64,000 nt of DNA, from the NCBI RefSeq assembly GCF_958979055.1, contig NC_084893.1:26925487-26989486 (forward strand), written 5' to 3'. The notes below the pieces were generated by a model. That model was not told the origin of the DNA and did no database searches. It saw only the letters and a program-made list of their open reading frames with translations. Source of the stretch: Alnus glutinosa. Lineage: Eukaryota; Streptophyta; Magnoliopsida; Fagales; Betulaceae. A program made the translations under genes and the position numbers. Positions 35,282 through 47,529 of this stretch are shown one piece after another; positions within the stretch are counted from its first letter, which is position 1, and every line of letters begins with the position of its first letter.

Positions 35282-37580
35282 TTAACATAGTTTCCTTGGC
35301 ACAAGTTGGATTGGTAGACCTTGAGTTGGTTCTGGCATGGGATCCCTGCTAAAAGAATTGTCTGCGCATAGCTTCCATGTGAACTTAGTTACCAAATAAT
35401 GAATTGTGACAAGGGTTTCGATTCTTGCAAACTCATATCCCGGACATATTCGAGGACCTCCTCCAAATGCAACAAACGTGTAGGGTGGAATTGATGCTTG
35501 GTTCTCAAATCTGCTTGGATCAAACTTTGATGGTTCTGGGAATATGCTACTATCTGTATGGGTCATTGGTGTAGCCCAAAATATCTGAACGTCAAAATAG
35601 AGGGGTTTCAATTTTATAATTGTTTCAAAGAGTACTGAAATATAGTGGGATAACAAAGAGGAGACAAAGCTTTTACTTACTTGCCACCCTTTAGGAATTA
35701 GGTATCCTCCATATTCAATATCTTTGAGGGCTTTCCTGAAGCCACCAAAGACAGGAGGAACCATTCTCAGTGTTTCCATTGCTACTCTCCAGGTGTACTT
35801 CATTTTAGCTAGGTCTTCCCACGTTAAAAACTCTCCCGAGGGCTTGGTCTTTGCTATGTCTTCATGTTCTGTAAAATCATGAGCGTCCCACTCAACAATC
35901 TTATTTGAGCAAAGTTTAACAAAACTGAACCATTTTTGTGACTTCTCTCAATCCATTTTCTCTCATTTGCTTTGCCTAATTCTCTGTGCTCTCAAGACGG
36001 GATTTGGCTTTCCTCCAGTAATTTAGTCACTGAAGATTTCCTATTGGTCAAATAAACGGTGAAAATTGCAAGACGAATCTTAGCCTTTACCATTGCCTCT
36101 GAGTTTTTCCCTAATTTTGTAATCTTCACCGTTTATTTGAACAACATGAGATTTCCAGTGATTAAATAACTGGATACAAGCCAAATCCCTCCTTAGGTCG
36201 AGTTTACAATAGGGTTTAGAACAATGGTTTATTGTGTATTATTTTCTAGGTAACTTGATCTTAAGCTATATATGATCATTGCATTGAGAGAGAGAGGGAG
36301 AGAGAGTTTTATGCATACCTTGAAGAACAGCTGCATACACAGTAGGTTCATTTGCTAGAAGCCTCATTATGAAAGTCATCAGAACAGATGAAGTATCGTG
36401 TCCTGCAACCATGACAAGCATGACATTGTGAACAATCTCATTCTCTGTTAGTACTTCTTTATTGTCCTCCTTGCGCATGCTAAGCAAACAAGTGATGAGG
36501 TCTTGGTGAGGACAAGCACCCTTCTGCTCCAGTTCCACTCTCTTCTCACGTATGAGGTCCTTAACCATGTTTTGAGCTGTTGCACTTGCTCTGAGGCCTC
36601 GGTTGTAGCGTGTGAAGGGCAAGTTAACTGGGACCGACCACATCCCTACCACCATCTCTTTGAAGCAAGCCACAAATTTATCTCTTCGAGCTCCTCGCTC
36701 AACCCCGAATAGAAGAGAGCAAATTATGTTGAAAGTGAGGGTCTTCATGAGGGGCAACACCTATCAGTCATAGAAAACATTTTGTGAACAAAATGTTGGC
36801 TTGCACATCCCAGCCAGAACTCGGCATTTTTTGGGGGGTTTGTACAAATTTCACCCTTGTATCTTAATGTGGATGTAAATTTCATCCTTGAATTTTTAGT
36901 TTAAACAACTAAACCCAGAATGTAAGGTTTGTGAAAACTCAGCTTTTTAAGTTAGAATTTTCTATTGAAGTCTAACAAATATAGTTTTCATTTTATTTAG
37001 CGGTTTCAAAACGTGCATTTTTGCATGCATTATCCACATTTTATGTTAATTTACCAAGTTAGTACTTTTTTGTGTAACATTAACATACCTCAACCTGTTG
37101 CTTGCCTTGCCAATGCATCTCAAGGTGCTCCTTGACTTCTCCATCCATTTTTCCCACATATTGCTTTAATGATTCAGGCTTTAAGAATGATACAAGTGCA
37201 CCTCTAACGCGCTTGTGATCTTCACCACTCAGCTCGAATATATTCCGATCACCCAAAATCATTCGAAGTGACTGATTTTGCTGGTAACCAATTGTGCTGC
37301 TATCACTGGTGAATACAAACTTGTTTGCAGCCTGTCCATAAACGAACACTGTTGGTTTACCAAAAAGGCTTAGCTTTGAAATTGGACCATACTTTCTGAT
37401 TCTTTCTTCTAGCCATTTTTCTGCAGTGTTGGCACGCATGGCTCGAAGAAGGCCAAGGCTTTGGCCTAAAAGGGGTATTCCAAATGACCCTGGAGGCACC
37501 CTTTTTGATGATCTTCTTCCCCTTGCAAGGAGAAGGAAGATGGGTATGAGGAAGAGAAAGATAGCCAGGAAAATATTCAT
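35282..37580 (-). CDS. Cytochrome P450, CYP716/CYP728-type (copy C)
   Basis: Third complete array gene, with exons 37089-37580, 36319-36760, 35681-35868, 35282-35584; 474 residues. N-terminal anchor NIFLAIFLFLIPIFLLLA, hinge PPGSFGIPLLGQ, AGHDTSS 283-289, ETLR 343-346, FGGGPRICPG 414-423 (haem Cys421), end LVPRKLC. Exon 1 is almost identical to copy A, and intron 1 also aligns with A through features missing in B (AACATTTTGTGAACAAAATG). Leader with TATA at 37631 (CTATAAAA). No damage seen. Same probable role as A and B: ER monooxygenase, substrate unknown. Confidence 0.93.
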
Positions 37581-37630
37581 TATTTTTGTGTGGCTTTGGT
37601 GTATTGAAGTGAAAGGGGGTGTGGGGGGGG

Positions 37631-37638
37631 TTTTATAG
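37631..37638 (-). promoter_or_regulatory. TATA box of P450 copy C
   Basis: CTATAAAA on the coding strand, 50 nt before the start codon; the best TATA match of the three copies. Confidence 0.65.
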
Positions 37639-37639
37639 A

Positions 37640-39670
37640 TTTGTTTCACAGAGAGAGAGACTTGGTGATGCAAGACTTGTGTTTGAGAGAGTGAAAGGCC
37701 TTTAAACTAAGTTCAGAGAAAGAACTGGATTTCTTTGTGCTTTGGTTTCTTGTTCTTTATGCCTGTCCTTTGGTTGTATCTTTGCCCTCCTAGGCCAAAT
37801 GTTCCATTTCTCTGTCATGAAGAATTCTTTTAAAAACGACTAATTAACCTCTTCTGTGGAAAGACATGCAAACAGACAAGCATATTTTAGTGATCACTCA
37901 TTTAATAAATAGATTTAAGAAGTGTAATGGCTGAAATGTTCCACACTCTCTGTTTTGGGAACATTGTTTGTATTTATTATTTATAATAATGCAGCGTCCT
38001 TGAATGATCAGATGAAAACCGTCTTCTTCATTGTAATGTCCAATACACTTGTCGTCGTCGGCTTGTTGGTCTGATGAATGCTAAATGCCAAAAGCATGAA
38101 GACCAGGGGGGAGATTGCCCCTTGGCCCCTTATCTTTTATTTTCTCTTCAACTGGTTTTATCTCATTTGAACCAATAATTTTATTGTCAAAATTTTTTCT
38201 TTAAATATTTCGCTGGTAGCAATGGACATGTTTGAAAAGGGTAACAATGAAATGAACTTTACAAAATTACAGAGGTTTTGTTCAAAGTAAATGAAATGAG
38301 TTTAGTAAAAAATTGCATTGGAAGAAGACAGGTGTGGACTCGAGGAGTCACACGTTTGGCAAAGCTCAATTTCTTAAGAATGCGTGGCAAAGATAACGTA
38401 AAATGGGGATTCATTTCAATATAACTATATGGCATTAGAAAAGTCTAGAAGATACGCGTTTTATTTGTTTTGTGTTGCGTTTAGCCAAATGTGTTTTGTG
38501 TATAATATATTGTGTTTTGTATAACAGTTAATGGGCTACTGTGTTAGTTAGAGTAGGCCTTAAACTGAAAATGTTAGCTTCAAGAGTCATGTCATCCAGA
38601 TAAAGCCTTGCGAGAATGTCGGAAAACACACAATTCATCTAACTAAAATTTCTCAGTTTTAGTACAGAAACTGAGACTTTTTTTATATTTTTCATTTTCT
38701 GAATCTTTGGACAACGGTTTTCTATACTTTTTTTTTTTTCTTTCAAAAAACATTCTTTTCAATTTTGCTTATTGATTTTTAATTTGAAGGGAATAATAAA
38801 AATATAAAAATTGAGTTATGTTTAATTTACTTAACATTTGGCTTTATATATATATACTTTAACCCCTACTTAAAAAAATAAAATAAATAAATAAATAAAA
38901 TTGGCCTCCTCCCATTAAAATGTTTGGCTTCGACACTTCGTCCTTGACGAAGACACGTTATGTTTTTTATTTCCTTTTTTCAGGATTATCATAAACAAAA
39001 TTTAAAACAATTTAAAACGATTACTCTATGTGAATGATTCTTTTATTGGCCGATATGTGACTGATTGAGACCTCAAGAACTATGTTCGTTAATGGTTTTA
39101 CAAAGGGTTTTTTTTTCTTCTTTTTTCTAATGTTTTAATTTGAAAAAAGTTTTTGATGTGATATGAAAAGTTTAGAAATGTTTTTGATTGGCTCCATATT
39201 TAAGAAAATGTTTTTAACGGGCCTACTTTAAAAAAAAAAATGTTTAGTAGACTTTTAAAAAGTGTTTTTTATTTTTAAAGAAATAAATACTAAAAATAAA
39301 TAAAAAAATAAAATAAAGAAAGTTTGATCTAACTTCTTACTTAAAAAAAAAAAAATAAATAAATAAATTAATTAATTAAATTAAATTAAATTAAATATAA
39401 ATTAATATAAAAAAGAGTGGGTTGACCACACAACTAACCTATCCGGTTGAGGTGGCCGCGTGACCACTCTATCCCGTTGTAAGAGTTGTGTGGTTACCTT
39501 TATTCACGACAGGGATTCTATTGGGGTAACCATGCGGCTACTCTTGACCGGTTGGGGTGGTCACATGGTCACTTATGTCCCGATTTTGAAAAGATAATAT
39601 GTTTGTTAAATATTTTGAGAGAGGAGTTTTATTTCAATTTTGAAAAAATATTAGAGTTTTTGAAACCTAA
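37640..39670 (-). repeat. P450 5' flank (unit C)
   Basis: The most complete 5' flank of the array and the best reference for the others. It includes the site GAAGTGTAATGGCTGAAATG (about 37920) that is interrupted in unit B, and a GGTTGAGGTGGCC / GGTGGTCAC-rich stretch at 39440-39570. A-rich simple repeats at 38870-38900 and 39345-39400. No gene. Confidence 0.65.
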
Positions 39671-40055
39671 GAGCACTAGCAGCAGATTCCCAACCATTTT
39701 CCCTATATTTAGGGAACAAAACTACTTTTTGCTTCCCTATAAAAAAAATATCCCACAATAGATTCCTTTACTTTTCCCTATATCAATTAAATATTATTTT
39801 TTTACTCTTATTTTATTTTTTTTTCTCTCTTTCCTACTTCTCTTTTCCTTATATCAATTAATTATATTTCTTTTATATTAAAATAATACATAGGGAATGA
39901 ATAGTAGACATGTATACATTTGGAATCACTATTCATTCCCAACCCCCTCATCTAAATATAGGGCATCTGCTGTGGGAGATTTTTTGATGTTTTTCATGAA
40001 ATTTTCCCTAAATATAGGGAAGGGAACCAATATAGGGTAACTACTAGTAGTGCTC
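39671..40055. mobile_element. PIF/Harbinger-type MITE
   Basis: 385 bp with ends GAGCACTAGCAGCAGATTCC and GTAACTACTAGTAGTGCTC and TAA on both sides (39668-39670, 40056-40058). Subterminal TTTCCCTATATTTAGGGAA arms. Unit B has the empty site near 26121. No coding capacity. Confidence 0.85.
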
Positions 40056-40784
40056 TAACCAAACATAGTTGATTTCCGTTTCTTTCTTTTGTTAGTTTTG
40101 TAAAGGCTTGAGATTATATTGTAGTGGATTTATAATCACTCCGCCCGCCGAGTGGAACCATTCAGCAATAGCTTCTTGGTATGATTTAGTAAAATGGAAG
40201 AAGAAAGACTTCATTTGATACAGACATTTCCATGGAAAATGAACTATAACTTTCAGAATTATGCATTAACTAGGAAAGAAAGGGGAAGACAAAAAGAAGG
40301 CCAAAAGTTCCACGTTTTCAAGAGAATTAATCAGAATTAATTACCGTGTCTATTTTCTTGTTTGTTTGCAAACTAAACATGAGATATCAGCAATGGATAT
40401 CAGTAATGGATATCAGTAAACTAAACATATATTTTAAATATGTTGTGGGAATCTAAGATTAAGTTTAATTCTGTGGAGAATTATAAGGACAATAGGGTTC
40501 TTCCAATAATTCTGTTCTTGTACCAATTTTCCATGGCAGTTTGTCCCTAATCAATAATTGAAGAAAAAAGGGATATAGGAACAATAAGAAGCTCGTTCTG
40601 AAACCAGGTTTCCTTCCATATCAAAGACGAAATCATCTTCTGTTTATAAACAAGCAGTTAGTATAGTAGTTAGCAATACAATATAGATAAAAAATCTATG
40701 AACACCCAATAGAAGCATTTAGGTATGTATGATCAAAGTACAGTTCTGGATAGTATTGGAAAGAAATCCTCAACCCTCTCACTC

Positions 40785-40907
40785 TCAGTCAGCCTTGGCT
40801 GGGATATGGTTGCCACCAGTTGCAATTTTGTATGCGTAAAACACAGTCATGAGCGCACTGCAAGAAAGCCAAATGAAATTAGCTCCTGAAGATTCAAAAA
40901 TATATAC

Positions 40908-40966
<59 letters not shown>

Positions 40967-43900
40967 AGTAAGAAACGAATCTCATTAAAAAGTATAATGT
41001 GCCCCTTAGTACACTAGAAGTATACAAAAGAAACATCTAATTAGAAAGAAAAAAACGAGCAAGAAAGTCATCAAAACTAAACAACAAATGGTGCACATAA
41101 GCCGTAGTCCAAAGATACAACGTAAAGTAAAACGAGGATAAAATCTTCTCCAATGTACTTTCCAAATCCTCAAAACTCCTATTGTTCATTTCCTTCCACA
41201 AGCAACGAAAGAGGCAAAAATCCAAGTACAATCCAGATAATCATACTATCAGGAACTTCAGTACAATCCAAGTTTTAGCCATCGATATTGTTGCATAATT
41301 AGGTTTCACAATACTTAAAACACACAACAATGTAATGATCAGAAAATTGCTTTATGGTTGAACAAAGATATACATTATCATCATATCAGATTAAAAGATT
41401 TGGGAAGTAGATGTAGGCAAAAGTTCCTAAAAAGAAGCACAAGTTAGAAGGGCTGCATTCACATACAATTAATTTATTGGTGCTGAAAGTTCTCTCTTGG
41501 CAAAAATTCGCTGTTTCAAGAGTTCTGCTACAATGCGCGTTTTCCTTGCACTCTTGCAAGGACCTCCAATGGAGAACACCAACATATATGGAACACATAT
41601 CAGGGAGAGCGTCACTCTGTTCTAAGGGATCTGAACTACTCCAACAGAACAAGGAGGTGAAGATGGTCAACAGATTTCATGTTTCATCTTCTGTGGCTAA
41701 GTTTGTTATGAGAGGGATCTCTGCAATGCAGCAGGCCATGCGTGACCATAATGGGTCTAAGCAACCAACAAAAGATGATGTAATGGTGAAACTCATGGTT
41801 TCTGATAATGGTCGTAACTCTTACAAGGCTAAATTGCTGGGCTCAGAAGAAGAGGAGTTTGAGTGAGGATAATGAACCAGATGATGTATTGGTTGAAGAT
41901 TGGGATTCTACCAACGGTGAAGATTAAGATATTGGTCCACAGCCTCACATTTAAACTAACTCGAGACGAAGAAGCTGGTATTAGGAAACCGTGGAAGGAA
42001 TCTCTCATTGTGAAACTTTGGGGGAAAATCGTGGGATACACCAATACTCAGGCTTGGGGAAGAAGAGGATTAACAACTGACTATTGCTGCCAACGATGTT
42101 CGGATGGGAGGGAGGACACTCCATTTTCTTTGGGATTGTCCATACTAGAGAAATATCTGGTTGCAAATAACTGACAGAGATGTGACCCAAGAATTTCTAA
42201 CCCCTGATCTTAGAGGTTGGGTTATTCAAAATTGTGGAGACTACCCGCCACAGCTCTCATGGTCTCCCACCCTTGTCATTGATGTTTTCAACAACATAGT
42301 GGTATACCTGTTTTTGGCATAACAAATGTGTCTTTAACAACAACTTTAGGATAAGTCAACCACTCAGCACCATCCAATATGGAGGCCCTCTATCTCTCCC
42401 ACACAAGTTCTTACAGGTTGGAGCTACCCTGAGCATGGTTGGGTCAAATTTAATACTGATGGAAGTTCTAAAGACAATCCTAGAGTGGCTGGGGCTGGTT
42501 GTCTCTTGCAAAATGAGAGGGGACATTACTTTACTTCCTGGATTGATATCTGTACAGTTCTTGTGGCTGAATTGTGGGGCATTTATCAAGGGCTATAAAG
42601 ATTGCTTGGGAAGGTGGATAGAACAAGGTTGTATTAGAGTAAGATCAAAAGACGCAGTTAGTAAAATGGCTAACCCCCGTCCTGATCAGATCCAAACAGA
42701 GCAATTACTCAAGCTTGCAGGGAAGTACTTGCTAACAACTAGACATGCAGAATTTCTCATATTCATCAAGAAGGAACACTGTGCTGATTGGTTGGCTAGA
42801 AATTTTTATGATGTACTGCTTGAGCTTACTACTTTTGCTTTCCCTCCTAATGGGCTGAGTTCCCATCCATTTCGGATCACCATTCATGACACTGACTTAT
42901 CCATATCATTTCAAAACTCATTAATCTTCAGAAGATCATCAAAGGATATCACATGCTCCAAAAGAAAACCACAACAGTTGCCTGACACATGGGACCATAA
43001 ATAAAAATGTGCATTATATCTCTTAAGCCTGAGGCCTCCATAGACTAGTAACATTTTCAACTAAAAATTTGAAACATCGCTGAAAAAAAAAAAAAAAAAA
43101 ATCAACCCAATCCAATATATATATTTATATATAAGCACAGTAAAAGGTAACCCAATCCAATCATCCAAGATATTTGCAAGTTTAAAAAATGGGGGAAATA
43201 TAATTCTAGATTTTTGTCAATGAGGACTTTCAGCATTTCCATTCCTATGGGTACATCAGGACCTTCACCTAACTACCAACCAGAAGAACTTGAATGCTAC
43301 TGGAGTTTTACATATCTCCTCCTTAAACGCATAACTCTCACAACGACTACAAGTACCACAATCTGAACCACGTAATTCTCAAAAGTTCTATCCCAATGCC
43401 ATGCAAGAAAGAGAACAATAAGAATTTATGGACATGCAAAATGGGACTAATTTATAAAGGAACAAAGTATAACTGCCACTAAATATGTACAATTCGTACT
43501 AAAAAAAAAAAAAAAAAAAAAAAAGAAAATAGCAAACCAAAGGCTAGACATAGTAAGGCATGTATTTGGATATGTCCCAGCGAGAGCATGACACTCTTAA
43601 CATAGATTGCATATGAGGTTTGTAGTATTAGCAATATATTCAACATAAGGAGAACATAAGTACTTAAAAGCAGAATAATCCCCCATGTACCTGATACCAG
43701 CAACAACAGCAGCTGGCATAATCTTAGAGGTTTGCATATAGCGCTGTCCCATGACCCATGTGAGTGTAGCTGCACAAACTGTTTTGAGGCGGCACATGTA
43801 TCAGGTCAAAACTTCAATTGGTTTAAAATGAAATAACAGCAAGCACATGAGAGAAGAAGAAAAAAAAAAAAAAAAAAAGACGAAGAAGAAGAAGAAGAAG

Positions 43901-45684
43901 ACTGAAGTGTGTTTTTCTTGTAATAATATCCTTTCAAATAAAATTCCAAGGGGAAACAAAGAAAAAGAAAAGAAAGAAATATGTGGTGTGCTTTTGTCGT
44001 TTGTCTGGCAACAATTTCAGTCCTGTGAAATCTGCTTGTGTCCCTACACGCACTCCATGGCCAGCTACACCATTTTCTTAGTCAGACATCATCCAGCGAT
44101 TCCATCGTAAATTTTTTCTTTGACCAGATGGAGTTGAGACGTCTACTTTTTGTTCACCAGGAGCAACGTACTCTCCGCTTATATTAGCCCAAAATTCAAT
44201 AGTGTGAATGAAAACTGGAGAAAGCCTGTATCAACTGCTATATAATCTATCCTACCAGTGGCCAACTAGATAATGTCCAAGTCAGAGAGCCTTCCGTCTC
44301 AATGCACTACAAATGAATGAAAAGAGAGGAAGAAGCCCCCGACTTTAAACAAAAGATGAGCTGATAAAATCCAGCCTTTATCCATTATACATATCTTCCT
44401 CCTATGCATCAAAGTAAATAGATTATCAGAAAACGATAATCACACAAGTAAAAATGACAACCAGCACCTTCTGAGAGATCCACACACACACATATATATC
44501 AAGGTTAACCATGCCCCTACACACACACACAACAATCTAGAAAAAGAAAATATATCAATAGGGTACTAGACAATTGTTGAAATTTTAAAGTATGCTTTGA
44601 AACGAGTCATATTGAACTATATGATATATTGCTTTGTTGAAAAATTTGCAATGTATATGTTTATTTTTATTACCAAATATTATTACCTTTTTTTTTTCTT
44701 ATTAAAAACAAAACACTCGTGCTTCATTTATAGTCTATGGATATCTTTTCATTTCCTTATGTAAATAATATACTAGAAATTACTTAGCATATAGTTTAGG
44801 GGCTATGACTTAATTTGCTTAAATATTGTCACATTAATAAGGGCATAATAAGAATTTAAATTATTTTTTTGCCACATTAGCCACAAAATTTCACTATTTT
44901 CTCATTTCTAAACCAAAGTCTCCTTTAAACATTTGAGATTCTCAAATTGTTAAATCCTAGTCATGCTTTACATCTAACGGTTCATAATGTGTCGACTGTC
45001 CCTATGAAATAAATGTTAAAGCATTTATTGATATCACTTTTTGTTGATAGCATTTATTTTCGTGTGGACAATTGGCACATTGTGAACCGTTAGATGTAAA
45101 GCATGGCTAGGATTTAACAATTTGAGAATCTCAAATGTTTAAGAAATTTGAGGGGATCCTAGATTCCTAATCCCTCCTAGCTATACAGAAGCAAAGAACT
45201 ACAATAAAGACCAGATACTTCATACGCAAGATATTAAGGGAAATAAAATCAGAACCCAACCAAACAAAAGCACCATGACACTTTCCTTGCATATATCAGC
45301 AAAGTCAATGTTACCAACTGCAAAAATGACAGTTGTTAAAATTCAAACATTAAAGAAAAAACCCAGATCAAAGTTTTTCTCTTTTTCTATTTATCTTCCT
45401 AAACCAACTTGGTTCCAATCCCACGCCAAAAACATAGCACTTACAAGAACTACATCAAAAACCGAAGAAAATGAACAAACCATACCGGTCTCGAGAATCA
45501 AAGCCAGATACGAGTTCTTCCTCTTCTTGAAAGCTTCGAGGCTGAGATACCCCGCAAGAAGGAGCAGCAATCCGATACCCACGCCCCCAGCCAACGAAGC
45601 CGTGCTCCCCTTCTTTATATACCCAAAAACTCCTCCTCCTACCAGAACCAGCCCGTACGGGATCGTGAAGCAGAAGTCGTGCAT
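40785..45684 (-). CDS. FAX-like Tmemb_14 membrane protein
   Basis: Small TMEM14-family protein of 119 residues, resembling the non-plastid members of the plant FATTY ACID EXPORT group (FAX5-7 type). Family members are thought to pass free fatty acids across membranes; location and cargo here are inferred. Exons: 45486-45684, 43691-43778, 40785-40857. Start chosen at ATG before HDFCFTIPYG, the conserved N-terminus. Seen: glycine-rich helix LVLVGGGVFGYIKKGS, second helix GGVGIGLLLLLAGYLSL, third VCAATLTWVMGQRYMQTSKI, end YKIATGGNHIPAKAD. About four membrane helices, no transit peptide. Intron 1 is about 1.7 kb, intron 2 about 2.8 kb and full of LINE pieces. It shares a divergent promoter with the DTW gene. 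Its last exon was copied into unit B. Confidence 0.9.
40917..41240 (-). mobile_element. 5'-truncated LINE in FAX intron 2
   Basis: On the minus strand: the end of a LINE ORF2 (peptide NRSFEDLESTLEKILSSFYF, then TLYLWTTAYVHHLLFSFDDF), a 3' UTR ending GGCACATTATACTTTTTAAT and GAGATTCGTTTCTTACTTAC, then a (TA)n tail at 40917-40962. The matching place in unit B has no LINE. Confidence 0.8.
41660..42990 (+). mobile_element. Internally deleted LINE in FAX intron 2
   Basis: Forward-strand LINE debris. 41900-42090 encodes an ORF1 domain of the DUF4283 type (LTRDEEAGIRKPWKESLIVK, LWGKIVGYTN); 42430-42870 encodes the terminal RNase H (WVKFNTDGSSKDNPRVAG, then KEHCADWLARNFYD). Endonuclease and reverse transcriptase are missing between them, and the reading frame is broken. 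Orientation is opposite to the host gene. Confidence 0.8.
43000..43690. other. FAX intron 2, remainder
   Basis: Intronic sequence with A runs at 43084 and 43501; no gene or recognisable element. Confidence 0.5.
44925..45142. mobile_element. Foldback MITE in FAX intron 1
   Basis: 218 bp with nearly complete inverted arms of about 78 bp: TTAAACATTTGAGATTCTCA ... CATCTAACGGTTCA against TGAACCGTTAGATG ... TGAGAATCTCAAATGTTTAA. The centre is also AT-rich and partly palindromic. No clear target duplication, so superfamily unknown. Confidence 0.75.
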
Positions 45685-46136
45685 TTTATCCAACTGGGTT
45701 TCTCGGGAAAATCTCAGATTCCCAGAAAATTTCAGAGTTCAAGAGCGAGAAAATGTATATATGATTACTGGCTATGCTGTGGACTTTTTCTCTGGCGCGT
45801 GGAGGGCAGGTGGTCTAAAGTTCATGTCACACATGTCAGCAAGGGCAAGCAATTAGAAACTTCTCCTTTCTTTGTTTCCGAAATTACCCCTTGACTTGCT
45901 CTACAATATCTACTGTTTCCTACGGCGTCGTTTTGGTTCACCTCGAACCCAAATTGTAGGGCTGAGGGTTTCGTTTCGTTTCTCTTCCAAGATCAAAACT
46001 TTTCTAAAACCAAGGTGTTGAATTTATGGTCTATTTTCATCCCCGGATCCGATTACCCACCGGGTGCAACCCGTTTTATCCCGTCCTTAACAACCCTTTA
46101 CACGACCTGAAACCTAAGCTCTCTCAAACCCTAAAA
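45685..46136. promoter_or_regulatory. Divergent promoter of FAX-like and DTW genes
   Basis: About 450 bp separate the FAX start codon (minus strand) and the preferred DTW start codon (plus strand). The middle carries CTACGGCGTCGTTTTGG (about 45920-45935), a GC-richer island; no clear TATA on either side, as usual for housekeeping gene pairs. Co-regulation is inferred only from layout. Confidence 0.5.
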
Positions 46137-47510
46137 ATGGCGGCGACTGAGGCCAATTCCAAGAGACCCGTTTGCCCGTCATGCTCCAAGCCCGCCTGGC
46201 TCTGCCTCTGCAGTCGGATCAGGACCCCGGGTCTTGAGAATTCGGTAAGGGTGACCATCCTTCAGCATAGTTTAGAGAGAAAGCACCCACTGAATTCTGC
46301 TAGGATTGCTAGGCTAGGCCTCAAGAATCTCACTGTAGCAACGGTTTCCGATGTTCATTTTGAATCCCGGCTTGTTATTTGGTTGCGGGAATCAAATACT
46401 GATATGGGTTTGGCTCAAAATGGTTTAGATGGTTTGGATTTTGATCAAGCTGTGGAAAATGGGGAAACCCAGAAGCTGGTTTCTGAGCCTAGTGATGGGG
46501 TCGGTTTAGGTAGAGAAAATATGGGAACTTTGGAACCCGGGCTATTTGCAAAGTGCCCAAGTGAGAAAAATACTAACTTGGTTACTGCTTGTGGAGAATG
46601 TAGCTTGAGGAATGATCTTAGTGGCAAGCCAAGTACTCAGAACCATGAGGAAGGTATTAATTTTGTACCAAATTCAGGGTTATCTGTGAGTGATGTAGAG
46701 CCAGAAGATGGATTAACTGTTGAAGATTGCATTTCTGAAAAGGGTATATTTGATTTAGATAGACAACCTAATACACGAATGGTTTCAGCTGCTTCAACAT
46801 TGAATGAAGCAGTTTTGGATAACGAAACTGATGATGCCAGTGAGAGTGAATTTTCTCAGCTAGATGTTGATTCAGTTGAAGCTGTCCGAGGAAGTCATGA
46901 AGCACCGGTTATTACTGCAACCATTGGAAAATATGGTGTCATTAGCTCTCTCTGTCATATTTGGATGCCAGAAAAATCCCATTTGCAGAAGCCAAAATTT
47001 GATAAGATTATATCTTCTCCTGCAGCCCGCGATGCTCTGGGAAAAGGGTTTTCTGTAAAAAAGTTGCAGAAGCGGCAGATGAGTGAGAGCATGGAGTTGG
47101 AAGAAGAGTATGAAGAGTTCGAACTTGGGGTTCCTCCCGGATCAGTTCTTCTGTTTCCATCTGATTGTGCGATTGGTGTTGATGGCCTTGATGCTCTTGG
47201 TTTTGAGGTGACAAATTTAATTGTCTTGGATGGTACGTGGGCAAAGGCAACGAGAATGTATAATGAAAACCCTTGGTTGAAGCTTTTGCCGCATTTGAAG
47301 TTGGATTTGAACAAGATGAGCTTGTTTGGTGAAGTGAGGTCCCAGCCAAAGGCTGGATGTTTGTCCACTATAGAGAGCATTATCTATGCCCTGAAGGCTA
47401 TAGGGAACGAACCTGAGGGGTTAGATAATCTCTTGGATGTTTTCGAGTCTATGGTTGAAGACCAGAGGCGATGTAAAGATGAGAGGTTGAGCAAAGTCTC
47501 TTCAGTTTGA
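46137..47510 (+). CDS. DTW-domain tRNA-uridine aminocarboxypropyltransferase
   Basis: Intronless gene of 457 codons from the preferred ATG (AAAAATGGCGGCG context). The frame is open back to an ATG at 46026, which would add 37 residues without a clear targeting signal. DTW proteins (TapT in bacteria, DTWD1/2 in animals) transfer the aminocarboxypropyl group of S-adenosylmethionine to uridine in tRNA, giving acp3U. Seen: N-terminal cysteine cluster CPSCSKPAWLCLC (C13, C16, C23, C25), LQHSLERKHPLNSARI, the catalytic-loop motif LDGTW (D365), RMYNENPWLKLLPHL and CLSTIESIIYALK near the end. A long acidic insert of about 150 residues (roughly 90-250) splits the domain, longer than in bacterial members. 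AATAAA follows the stop at 47524. Confidence 0.9.
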   Translation: MAATEANSKRPVCPSCSKPAWLCLCSRIRTPGLENSVRVTILQHSLERKHPLNSARIARLGLKNLTVATVSDVHFESRLVIWLRESNTDMGLAQNGLDGLDFDQAVENGETQKLVSEPSDGVGLGRENMGTLEPGLFAKCPSEKNTNLVTACGECSLRNDLSGKPSTQNHEEGINFVPNSGLSVSDVEPEDGLTVEDCISEKGIFDLDRQPNTRMVSAASTLNEAVLDNETDDASESEFSQLDVDSVEAVRGSHEAPVITATIGKYGVISSLCHIWMPEKSHLQKPKFDKIISSPAARDALGKGFSVKKLQKRQMSESMELEEEYEEFELGVPPGSVLLFPSDCAIGVDGLDALGFEVTNLIVLDGTWAKATRMYNENPWLKLLPHLKLDLNKMSLFGEVRSQPKAGCLSTIESIIYALKAIGNEPEGLDNLLDVFESMVEDQRRCKDERLSKVSSV

Positions 47511-47523
47511 GCGCTCATCCTTT

Positions 47524-47529
47524 CAATAA
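47524..47529 (+). terminator. Polyadenylation signal of the DTW gene
   Basis: AATAAA 14 nt behind the stop codon, in TTCAATAAAGCTC. Confidence 0.5.
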
